Source: SHVO01 sp041906145 (GTDB lineage Bacteria > Pseudomonadota > Alphaproteobacteria > Rhodospirillales > Rhodospirillaceae). From it: a stretch of DNA of 64,000 bases. Made by a program: the position numbers and the translations under genes. The notes under the pieces were generated by a model. That model was given only the letters and a program-made list of their open reading frames with translations. It ran no database searches and was not told where the DNA came from. Shown piece by piece: positions 46,300 through 54,188 of the stretch (position 1 is the first letter of the stretch; every line of letters starts with the position of its first letter). The stretch is taken from assembly GCA_041906145.1 (NCBI GenBank), contig JAYRJU010000001.1:1116001-1180000 (forward strand). Reading direction: 5' to 3'.

Positions 46300-46794
46300 C
46301 TATTTTCGGGTGTCGGTGCGGTCGCTTTGCGATCCGGCGTGCGGATCGACATCGATGGTCTTCGGCGCAATTTTCTTCTTGGTCGCGCTCTTGATCTCGA
46401 CGTGTGTCACTTTGGGTTGCGGCACGGGCCTTTCAAGGTCCACATGCAAAAGTCCATTCACCATCTCCGCCCCGCGCACTTCGATTCCCTCGGCGAGCAC
46501 GAAGCTGCGTGTGAACTGGCGGGCCGCGATGCCGCGGTGGAGATAGACGCGGTTGGCGCTGTCGTCCTGCTGCTTGCCGCGCACGACAAGCTGATTGTCT
46601 TCGACCGCGACCGAGAGATCGTCGTCGGAGAAGCCGGCGACAGCGAGCGTGATCCGCAGGCGGTGCTCCCCGGTCTGTTCGATATTGAAAGGCGGATAGC
46701 CTTCGCCGGCGGTTTTCGCTACACGGTCGAGCACACGTTCAATGTGGTCGAAGCCAAGCAGATGCGGGCTTGAGAAGAGATTCACTCTGGTCAT
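46300..46794 (-). CDS. Hsp20-family small heat-shock protein
   Basis: 164 residues. The alpha-crystallin domain spans about 35-135: YPPFNIEQTGEHRLRITLAVAGFSDDDL, QLVVRGKQ, VYLHRGIAARQFTRSFVLAEGIE and NGLLHVDLERPVP. It binds unfolding proteins in oligomers. The C-terminal tail is Lys/Asp-rich. The ATG at 46794 has GGAG 6 nt upstream; the GTG two codons before is less likely. I see no convincing ROSE-type RNA thermometer in its short leader. Confidence 0.93.
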   Translation of the reverse strand: MTRVNLFSSPHLLGFDHIERVLDRVAKTAGEGYPPFNIEQTGEHRLRITLAVAGFSDDDLSVAVEDNQLVVRGKQQDDSANRVYLHRGIAARQFTRSFVLAEGIEVRGAEMVNGLLHVDLERPVPQPKVTHVEIKSATKKKIAPKTIDVDPHAGSQSDRTDTRK

Positions 46795-46859
46795 TCGCAC
46801 TCCGAGCCCGCCTCGCGGCGCCCAAAAGCCCCGCCCAGGATTGGCGCAGCGGCATCCCT

Positions 46860-46889
46860 TATTTTGGGTGTTTGGGGGCTCCCGTCAAG
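46860..46889 (-). promoter_or_regulatory. Possible promoter of hsp20-DUF1150
   Basis: On the minus strand CTTGAC (46884-46889) is followed after about 17 bp by an AT-rich AAAATA (46860-46866 region). CTTGA is shared by heat-shock and housekeeping -35 elements in alphaproteobacteria, so the sigma factor is undecided. The -35 lies inside a small hairpin (AAGGGC / GCCCTT) that may end the MFS transcript. Confidence 0.35.
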
Positions 46890-46914
46890 GGCGGTAAGCC
46901 CTTGGTAATGCGTA

Positions 46915-48075
46915 TTATTCGGGACGCTTGCGGGCAAAGGCGATCAGGGCGAGGCCGCCGGCCGCCAGGACGGCCGCAACCAGATAGGGAAGCGTTATCG
47001 CGGCGGCGAACAACGCACCGGACACCGAAGGTCCCACCACGCGGCCCAAGGCGGTGGCCGACTGGTAAGCGCCCATCACCGCGCCCCGCTCGCCGCTCGC
47101 GGCTTCTTTCGACACGAGGCTGGTCACCGATGGATTGAACAGCGCCGAGGCAAAGGCGAGCACGGCGCAGGATAAGATGAGCGTGGGCAGCGACGCGCTC
47201 ACCGCGACGGCGAGATAGCCCGAGATGAACAGGATCCCGCCCACGAGCGCGAGCTGTTTCTCACCGAAGCGGCGTGTGAGCATTCCCATGAGCGCGCCTT
47301 GCACCAGCACGTTCACCGCGCCCATGAAGCCGAACACAAAACCGATCTCGCGCGGGCCGAACGCGAACATCTCGTGGACCCACAGGGCGAACACGGTCTC
47401 GAACTGCGCCCAGGCGGTGATGATCAGGAATCCCGTGACCACGAGGACAAGCAGTGTCTGGCGGCCGAGCGCGACGCGCATCTTGTCGCCGACGGTCGCG
47501 CGCTTTTCCATGTGCGAGCGCGCCTCGGGCGACAGACTCTCTTTAAGCAAAAACGCGGCGCCCGCGGCGGCGATGAAGCTCAAGGTCATCGCGGCGAGCG
47601 CCGGCGCATGGTAGTCCGCGCCTTCAACGCTTACGCCCGCGAACAGCCCGCCGATGCTCGGTCCGAAGATCAAACCGAGCCCGAACGCCGCGCCAAGGAT
47701 GCCCATGCCCTTCGCGCGCGTTTCCGGCGAGGTGACATCCGCGATATAGGCCTGCGCGGCGGCGATGTTGCCCGCCATCAGGCCGCCGACGATACGGCTC
47801 AGAATGACAAGCGCGAGTGAATCGGCGAATGCCAGCACAAGGTAGGAAAGCCCGAGCCCGACGCAGGTAGTGGCGAGGATCGGCCTGCGCCCGTACCGGT
47901 CGCTGAGCCGCCCCCAGAAAGGCGCCGCGATCACCTGGGCGAGGGAGTACAGGCCCAATACAGCCGTGATGACTTCAGGCCCCGCGCCCATCCGCTGCAC
48001 ATAGAAGGGCAGCAGCGGCAGCAGGAGGCCGAAGCCAAGGATATCGACAAAGACGATGAGAAACAGAACGGGCAT
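46915..48075 (-). CDS. MFS transporter, TetA-like (DHA1) drug:proton antiporter type
   Basis: 386 residues with twelve expected membrane helices. The motif A loop GRLSDRYGRRPIL after helix 2 and motif C-like GLIFGPSIGGLF in helix 5 mark a DHA1 antiporter, most like TetA/multidrug exporters; the opening FVDILGFGLLLPLLPFY is also typical. The central loop (EARSHMEKRATVG) separates the halves. The substrate is unknown and no TetR gene is adjacent. Divergent from pip. Confidence 0.9.
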   Translation of the reverse strand: MPVLFLIVFVDILGFGLLLPLLPFYVQRMGAGPEVITAVLGLYSLAQVIAAPFWGRLSDRYGRRPILATTCVGLGLSYLVLAFADSLALVILSRIVGGLMAGNIAAAQAYIADVTSPETRAKGMGILGAAFGLGLIFGPSIGGLFAGVSVEGADYHAPALAAMTLSFIAAAGAAFLLKESLSPEARSHMEKRATVGDKMRVALGRQTLLVLVVTGFLIITAWAQFETVFALWVHEMFAFGPREIGFVFGFMGAVNVLVQGALMGMLTRRFGEKQLALVGGILFISGYLAVAVSASLPTLILSCAVLAFASALFNPSVTSLVSKEAASGERGAVMGAYQSATALGRVVGPSVSGALFAAAITLPYLVAAVLAAGGLALIAFARKRPE

Positions 48076-48268
48076 AAGGTCTCGTAGACAGCCGGACCCG
48101 TGGGAACGGGGCGGCGAAAAGCGCGCGGCACGATAAAATCGACCTCGCGAAAAGTCGATATCGGCGCGGGCGCGCTATATACTGGGATCCGGAGCCCCGC
48201 GCACATAAGGAAATAGGCCCATCGCCGCGTTAGAGAACACCGGTCTTGAGACCACGGGACGCGCGCTT

Positions 48269-49264
48269 TTGAAGGGCGGCGATGAACGGCCGTTGTTTCC
48301 GCCTTTGGATAGCTACGCCTCCGGTATGCTCGATGTGGGCGCTCCGCATCGCATTTATTGGGAGCAGTCGGGGAATCCTAAGGGCCTCCCCGTCGTGTTC
48401 GTGCACGGCGGCCCAGGCGCCGGCACCGCGCCCGCCTACCGGCGCTTCTTCGATCCCGCGCGCTATCGCATCATCCTTTTCGATCAGCGCGGCGCCGGCC
48501 GCTCGCTGCCCGAAGCCGAGCTCACGGAGAACACCACCGCGCATCTCGTCGCCGATATGGAGGCGCTGCGCCGCCACTTGCGGGTCGAACGTTGGGTAGT
48601 GTTCGGGGGCTCGTGGGGTTCGACCTTGGCCCTCGCGTATGGTCAGGCGCATCCCGAACGCTGTGTCGCTTTCGTGCTGCGCGGTATCTTCCTGTTCACC
48701 GACGATGAGGTGTCGTGGTTCATCGGCCACAGTCACGGCGAGGCGGTACCGGCCGCCACCGGCATGGGCCGCTTCTTCCCGGAGGCGCACCGGGCGTTCC
48801 GCTCCTTTATCCCGGCGGGCGAGCAGGCAGATCTGCTCATGGCCTATTACAAGCGTCTGATCGATCCGAGTCCTCTGATCCACCGGCCCGCGGCGGCCGC
48901 GTGGTGCGCCTATGAGAATGCCTGCTCACGGCTGATACCTGCCGCAGGGCGCGGCGGCGACGGCGACCAGTACTACACGGGCGCGCTCGCCATGGCGCGC
49001 ATCGAGGCCCACTACATGGTTAACCACGGATTTCTCGCCCCCGATCAGCTCATCAATCATATGCATGTTCTCAGCCGCCATCCGGCGGTCATCGTCCAGG
49101 GCCGGTACGATATGGTTTGCCCGATCGCGGCCGCGGATCGTTTGGCCCGGGCCTGGCCCGGCGCCCAGTACCGCGTCGTCCCGGATGCCGGTCATTCGTC
49201 GATGGAACCGGGGATTCGCGCGGCCCTCGTGAAGGCCACAGAGGACTTTAAACACCTCTGTTAA
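48269..49264 (+). CDS. pip: Prolyl aminopeptidase
   Basis: Serine peptidase (S33) that removes N-terminal proline. 331 residues: LDSYASGMLDVGAPHRIYWE, HGGPGAGTAPAYRRFFDP (oxyanion HGGPG), FDQRGAGRSLP, nucleophile elbow GGSWGSTLALAY, the acid in QGRYDMVCP and His in DAGHSSMEP. No in-frame ATG lies between the upstream stop and this core, so a TTG is needed: 48269 is chosen, and 48290 is an alternative. The stop sits inside the 12-bp palindrome ttaaggccttaa. Confidence 0.93.
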   Translation: MKGGDERPLFPPLDSYASGMLDVGAPHRIYWEQSGNPKGLPVVFVHGGPGAGTAPAYRRFFDPARYRIILFDQRGAGRSLPEAELTENTTAHLVADMEALRRHLRVERWVVFGGSWGSTLALAYGQAHPERCVAFVLRGIFLFTDDEVSWFIGHSHGEAVPAATGMGRFFPEAHRAFRSFIPAGEQADLLMAYYKRLIDPSPLIHRPAAAAWCAYENACSRLIPAAGRGGDGDQYYTGALAMARIEAHYMVNHGFLAPDQLINHMHVLSRHPAVIVQGRYDMVCPIAAADRLARAWPGAQYRVVPDAGHSSMEPGIRAALVKATEDFKHLC

Positions 49265-49289
49265 GGCCTTAACGCCGCGCGGCTTTGGA

Positions 49290-49482
49290 AAACCCCGCCC
49301 GACCTGTCAGAACAGACAGGGCGTTTTGCCTCCGACCTGTCAGAGTTCGCAGGTCCTTGAATCCACTCACTCTGTCAGAAAAAGGGTGTGCCGCAATCCG
49401 GAGCGACGGGCGGCGGCATAACTGCTGACAAGTTCCATTACCCTAACTTCCCACCCCGCCTTTTTAGGCGGGGTGTTTTTTT
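49290..49482 (+). ncRNA. Candidate structured small RNA or leader ending at a strong terminator
   Basis: No reading frame is credible here. The element gacctgtcaga occurs at 49301 and 49334, and its core ctgtcaga again at 49372. The first two copies each form a hairpin: cctgtc / gacagg (49303-49308, 49315-49320) and gacctg / caggtc (49334-49339, 49350-49355). The stretch ends in a Rho-independent terminator. It could be an independent small RNA, the 3' region of pip, or a leader fragment for the RND operon. I recognise no known RNA family. The remaining 49483-49790 shows no gene. Confidence 0.35.
49452..49482 (+). terminator. Strong Rho-independent terminator
   Basis: Perfect 9-bp stem caccccgcc / ggcggggtg (49452-49460, 49467-49475), a 6-nt loop and seven T residues immediately after. 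Confidence 0.85.
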
Positions 49483-49790
49483 GCCCGCCGATGCGTCCGA
49501 AAAGGAGCTTTGTGCGTTTTAAGGCCGCGCCGAGGGGGGACCGGGATAATTTTAACGTGAAAAGCGACGGACTGGGGCTTTCCTCACGTTCCTGTCACTG
49601 GGCGGGGCCTCTAAAAACCGCCATACATAGAAAAACCGAGGTTTACCCGGGTGTTACCAATGGTTACATCCGCCGCCATGGCTTCGTAAGGAGCCTCTGG
49701 TATAAACCTTAAACGGCGATAACCCGGGGTAAGGCGAGGGGCCCTCAAGGGTCGCGCTTGCTGCCACCACGTTGTACGGGTTCCACTTAC

Positions 49791-50900
49791 ATGGCTTTGC
49801 CACAGCTGCCGCGTCACCTGATCATCATCGGTCTCATTGCTGTCGTCGCCGTCGGCGGCTGGGCGATGTTCATGCGCGGCGGCAGTTCCGACGGCCCGCG
49901 TCGGCAGATGGGTCCGCGTCCCGTGAACGTCGTCGCGGTCACGCGCGAGACCTTCTCGGACCGCATCGAGGCGCTCGGTACGGTGATGGCTCAGGAATCC
50001 GTTAATGTTACGGCCAAGGTGCAAGGCATCATCCGTTCAATCTATTTCGACGACGGCCAGACGGTCGAGAAGGGACGCGAGATCGCCGCCATCGATGCCG
50101 GCGAACAGACCGCGCAACTCAACGTCGAACTCGCCAACCTCGAACAGCAGCGCAGCGAGCTCGAGCGCACGCTGGTCCTGGCCAAGAACAATCATATCTC
50201 TCAAGCGCGCGTCGATGAACAGACCGCCGCGCTGAAGAAAGCCGAAGCCAACGTTGCGGCCGCGCGCGTGCGCGCCGGCGACCGTCTCATCACCGCCCCG
50301 TTCTCGGGCATCGTCGGCACGCGCAGGATTAGCGTTGGCGCGCTGGTGAGCCCGGGTACCGTCGTCACCACCCTCGACGACATCTCAAAAGTGAAGCTCG
50401 ATTTCGCGGTGCCGGAAACCTTCCTTGCCTCGCTGAAGCCCGGCCTTCCCATCGAAGCTACCACCGCTGCCTATAACGACGCGACTTTCAAGGGCACGGT
50501 GATCGCCGTCGACAGCCGCGTCGATCCCACCACACGTTCGGTCAGCGTGCGCGCGGAAATCGACAACAAGGATATGCGCCTGCGCCCCGGCATGCTCATG
50601 GTTGTCGAGCTGATCAAGGATCAGCGTGAATCTCTCATGATCCCGGAAGCCGCGCTCGATCCGGCCAACGACAAACAGTACGTCGTTATCGCCAACCTAG
50701 ACACCAACACCGCGCATCGCGTGGAAGTGAAAATCGGCCGCCGCCGTCTGGGTTTCGTGGAAATCCTCGCGGGTCTGAAGGAAGGCGACATGGTCGTCCG
50801 TGAAGGTCTGCAGGATCTCAACGAAGGCGCCAAAATCGAAATCATGAACCGGGCCGAAACGGCCGATCAGCACGCCTCGCGCATTGTCGAGCCGAGCTGA
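49791..50900 (+). CDS. RND efflux periplasmic adaptor (membrane fusion protein)
   Basis: 369 residues. One N-terminal membrane anchor (HLIIIGLIAVVAVGGWAMFM) is followed by the lipoyl/barrel-sandwich half VNVTAKVQGIIRSIYFDDGQTVEKG, a short alpha-hairpin (AQLNVELANLEQQRSELERTL), the second lipoyl half ITAPFSGIVGTRRISVGALVSPG, and the beta-barrel and membrane-proximal domains. It bridges the inner-membrane pump to an outer-membrane channel. The permease starts 39 bp downstream. No TolC-type gene is adjacent, so a distant one must serve. Confidence 0.94.
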   Translation: MALPQLPRHLIIIGLIAVVAVGGWAMFMRGGSSDGPRRQMGPRPVNVVAVTRETFSDRIEALGTVMAQESVNVTAKVQGIIRSIYFDDGQTVEKGREIAAIDAGEQTAQLNVELANLEQQRSELERTLVLAKNNHISQARVDEQTAALKKAEANVAAARVRAGDRLITAPFSGIVGTRRISVGALVSPGTVVTTLDDISKVKLDFAVPETFLASLKPGLPIEATTAAYNDATFKGTVIAVDSRVDPTTRSVSVRAEIDNKDMRLRPGMLMVVELIKDQRESLMIPEAALDPANDKQYVVIANLDTNTAHRVEVKIGRRRLGFVEILAGLKEGDMVVREGLQDLNEGAKIEIMNRAETADQHASRIVEPS

Positions 50901-50939
50901 ACCACGCGCAGTCCGCCGCATTAGGCGGGAGGGCTAACT

Positions 50940-53900
50940 ATGGTTTTATCTGACATCTCCATCCGGCGTCCGGTCGTTGCGATCGTGATCAGCCTGCTCC
51001 TCGTCGTATTCGGAGCGTTCGCGGGAATGCGGCTTCCGGTGCGCGAGACCCCGGATATCGATACCCCCACCATCTTCGTGAACGTGCAGTATCCCGGCGC
51101 GTCGGCCGAAGTCGTCGAGACCAAGGTCACCAAGATTGTCGAGCAGCAGATCGGCTCGATCACCGGCCTCAAGACTATTCGCTCCTTTGCCCGCGATGGC
51201 TTCGCCGGCTTCAATCTCGAATTCGTCATCGGCCACAACCTCGACGAAGCCGCCAATGACATCCGCGACCAGCTCGGCCGTATCGTCAACCGCCTGCCGG
51301 TCGACGCGCAGCCGCCGGTCCTTCAAAAAATGGATGCCGACGACGAGCCTATCGTTACCATCGCGGTCTTTTCGGATAAGCGCTCGCAGCTTGAAGTCGC
51401 CGACTACCTCAACATCAACGTCCTCCCGCGCTTGGCCACCATTCCGGGCGTCGCGGCGGCCGAACTGCGCAACGCGCGCCAGAAATCCTTACGCGTGTGG
51501 CTCGACCGCCGCGCCATGGCGGCCCGCGAGATCACGGCCTCGGACGTCGAAGCCGCGCTCCGCCGCGAGAATGTCGAACTCGGCGCCGGCATGCTGGAAT
51601 CGGCCGAGCGCAACTACACCATGCGCACGATGCGCACCTTCCGCACCCCTGAGGATTTCGCCAACCTCGTCATCACGCGCAGCGCGGCGAACAACTATCT
51701 CATCCGTCTCGGTGAAATCGCCAAAATCGAGATCGGCTCCGTCGACGACAAATCGCTGTTCCGTCAGGACGGCAGGGTCGGAACCGCCATGGGCGTGACC
51801 AAGCAGCCCGGTTCGTCGACGCTTGACGTCAGCGAATCGATCATGAAGGAGGTCGAGCGCCTTCAGCAGACGATGCCGTCAGACTTCCAGGTCGTCGCCA
51901 GCAATGACTCGGCGGACTTTATTGATCGCGCGCTGCACGAAGTGATGATCGCGTTCATCGTCGCCGGCATCCTTGTCGTCGGCGTGATCTATCTCTTCCT
52001 GGGCACGCTGCGCGCCGCGCTCATCCCGGCCGTCACCGTGCCGATCTCGTTGATCGGCACCGCGATCATGCTCGCGCCGCTGGGTTTCTCCATCAACATC
52101 CTCACGCTTTTGGCCATGGTGCTCGCCATCGGCCTTGTGGTCGACGACGCCATCATCATGCTGGAGAACATTCACCGGCGCATGAAGATCATGCAGGAAC
52201 CGCCGCTCTTGGCGGCTTTCCGCGGCGCTAAGCAGGTCGGCACGGCGATTCTCTCGACCACCATGGTCCTGTGCGCGGCCTTCGTGCCGGTCATGCTGAT
52301 GCCGGGCACCATCGGCAAGCTGTTCTTCGAATTCGCCGTCACCATGGCGGTCGCGGTCGCCTTCTCGATGTTCATCTCGCTGACGCTGACCCCCGTCATG
52401 TGCAGCAAGATCCTCACGCCCGACCTCGACGACAGCAAGCTTGCCCACAAGTCCGAAGAAATCTTTGAGCGCCTGAAGAGCGCTTACGAACGCACCCTGA
52501 ACAAGGTTCTCGATAAGCCGAGACTTGTCTTCGCCGCGTTCGGTGTTGTGACCCTCGCGGTCGTAGTGCTGTTCAAGGTCCTGCCGCAGGAGTTCCAGCC
52601 GAAGGAAGACCGCGGCGCCATCGACGTACAGATCCGCTCGCCGGAAGGCGCGACGCTCGCCTACACCCAGAAAATCGTCGAACAGGTCGCCGCGCTGATC
52701 AAACCGATCGCCGACAAGGGCGAGATCATGCGCATGACCGAACGCGTACAAAGTCCCGGCAACGAAGGCGGCGTTTCGCTGCGCCTCGTGGACTGGGATG
52801 AGCGCCGCTCGGCCCAGGACATTATCTCGGAAATCGCCCCCGCCATCGCAAAGGTGCCCGGCGCGCAGATTTCTCCACAGCTGCGCGGCCGTTCGGGCCG
52901 CGGCGGCGGCGGCGGCAACTTCATCAGCTTCTCCGTGTCGGGGCAAACTTTCGAGGAACTGCGCGACTGGCGCGACAAGTTGATGCCGGCGCTGCAGAAG
53001 AGCCCGATGATTGCCCAGGTCCGGAATAACTTCATCGAAGCCAAGCCGCAGGTGCGCATCCGTATCGACCAGGAACGCGCCGCCGATCTCGGCGTGTCCG
53101 TCGGTGCCATCGGCAATACGCTGGCTTCCATGATGGGTGCGCGCCGCGTCACGACCTTCGTGGACAACGGCGAAGAGTATGACGTGCTCCTCCAGGGCTC
53201 CCTCGAGGATCGCCGCACGCCGACCGATGTGTCCAATATCTATGTGCGTTCGGACACGACCAAGGAACTCATCCCGCTCGCGAGCGTCGTAAAGCTTGAA
53301 GAAGGCACTTACGCCGAGAACCTCTCGCGTATCGACCGCAAGCGCGCCATTCAGTTTTTCGTCAATCCGCGTATCGACGTGAAGCTGTCGGAGCTCGTCA
53401 AAGAAGTCGAAGCGATCGCGGAGCCGATCCTCCCGCAGACCGCCGAGCTGGTCTGGCGCGGCGAGGCGCAGGACTTCAAGGAAACCGGTTATCTCATCTA
53501 CATCAGCTTCGGTCTCGCGCTGATCGTCGTGTTCCTCGTGCTCGCGGCGCAGTTCGAAAGCTTTATCCACCCGCTGGTGATCATGATGACCGTGCCGCTT
53601 GCCGTGTTCGGCGCGCTGCTGGGCCTCGCCCTATTCGGGCAGAGCATCAATATCTACTCGCAGGTCGGGATCATCGTGCTCGTGGGGCTTGCTGCGAAAA
53701 ACGGAATTCTCATCGTCGAATTCGCCAACCAGCTGCGTGACGCGGGCCGTCCGTTCCGTGAAGCGCTGGTGGAAGGCGCCATGACCCGTCTTCGTCCGAT
53801 CATCATGACCGCGCTCGCGACCGTCATGGGCGCGGTGCCGCTCATGATCTCCACCGGAGCCGGCTCGGAAGGCCGCCGCCCGCTCGGCGTCACGATCTTC

Positions 53901-54077
53901 ACCGGCGTGTCCTTCGCGGCCTTCGTGACGCTTTTCGTCATCCCGGCATTCTACATGCTCATCGCCCGCAACACCGGCTCGCCGGGCCGCGTCGCGGCCG
54001 AACTCAAGGATTTCGAGCGCCGTCATCCTCTGAAGGGCGAGGAAGCCGACGAGCTCGGCCACCAGCCGGCCGAATAG
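50940..54077 (+). CDS. RND multidrug/solute efflux permease (HAE1/AcrB-like)
   Basis: 1045 residues with the AcrB layout: helix 1 then a large periplasmic loop, helices 2-6, a second loop, helices 8-12. Features include LSDISIRRPVVAIVISLLLV at the start, the VPGAxxxELRNARQ-type porter segment, helix 4 residues LAMVLAIGLVVDDAIIMLENI carrying the proton-relay aspartates, and GIIVLVGLAAKNGILIVEFAN in helix 10. GGGAGGG precedes the ATG. A Gly-rich insert (GRGGGGGNFISF) lies in the second periplasmic loop. Substrates cannot be read from sequence. Confidence 0.95.
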   Translation: MVLSDISIRRPVVAIVISLLLVVFGAFAGMRLPVRETPDIDTPTIFVNVQYPGASAEVVETKVTKIVEQQIGSITGLKTIRSFARDGFAGFNLEFVIGHNLDEAANDIRDQLGRIVNRLPVDAQPPVLQKMDADDEPIVTIAVFSDKRSQLEVADYLNINVLPRLATIPGVAAAELRNARQKSLRVWLDRRAMAAREITASDVEAALRRENVELGAGMLESAERNYTMRTMRTFRTPEDFANLVITRSAANNYLIRLGEIAKIEIGSVDDKSLFRQDGRVGTAMGVTKQPGSSTLDVSESIMKEVERLQQTMPSDFQVVASNDSADFIDRALHEVMIAFIVAGILVVGVIYLFLGTLRAALIPAVTVPISLIGTAIMLAPLGFSINILTLLAMVLAIGLVVDDAIIMLENIHRRMKIMQEPPLLAAFRGAKQVGTAILSTTMVLCAAFVPVMLMPGTIGKLFFEFAVTMAVAVAFSMFISLTLTPVMCSKILTPDLDDSKLAHKSEEIFERLKSAYERTLNKVLDKPRLVFAAFGVVTLAVVVLFKVLPQEFQPKEDRGAIDVQIRSPEGATLAYTQKIVEQVAALIKPIADKGEIMRMTERVQSPGNEGGVSLRLVDWDERRSAQDIISEIAPAIAKVPGAQISPQLRGRSGRGGGGGNFISFSVSGQTFEELRDWRDKLMPALQKSPMIAQVRNNFIEAKPQVRIRIDQERAADLGVSVGAIGNTLASMMGARRVTTFVDNGEEYDVLLQGSLEDRRTPTDVSNIYVRSDTTKELIPLASVVKLEEGTYAENLSRIDRKRAIQFFVNPRIDVKLSELVKEVEAIAEPILPQTAELVWRGEAQDFKETGYLIYISFGLALIVVFLVLAAQFESFIHPLVIMMTVPLAVFGALLGLALFGQSINIYSQVGIIVLVGLAAKNGILIVEFANQLRDAGRPFREALVEGAMTRLRPIIMTALATVMGAVPLMISTGAGSEGRRPLGVTIFTGVSFAAFVTLFVIPAFYMLIARNTGSPGRVAAELKDFERRHPLKGEEADELGHQPAE

Positions 54078-54188
54078 CCATCGCCAAGCCGAGCGGTTTT
54101 GTAAGCCGCTCGGCTGGACACCTCCCCGCCAAAACTCCTATACCAGTTGTGTAACGGGCGAGCTTTGCTCGCGGCGGGGAGCGGCCGT

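Noticed and set aside
46795..46914. ROSE-type RNA thermometer before hsp20
   Set aside because: Expected for alphaproteobacterial Hsp20 genes, but I could not see the typical anti-Shine-Dalgarno UUGCU-like segment or stacked hairpins in the short leader.
49670..49690. Possible TetR-like operator (ttacca-a-tggtta) before the RND adaptor
   Set aside because: The symmetry is imperfect, there is no regulator gene nearby, and the promoter position is unclear.
51879..53570. 563-codon open frame opposite the RND permease
   Set aside because: Its Asp/His/Arg-rich sequence is the antisense of a clearly identified 1045-residue permease; no independent start signal or family match.
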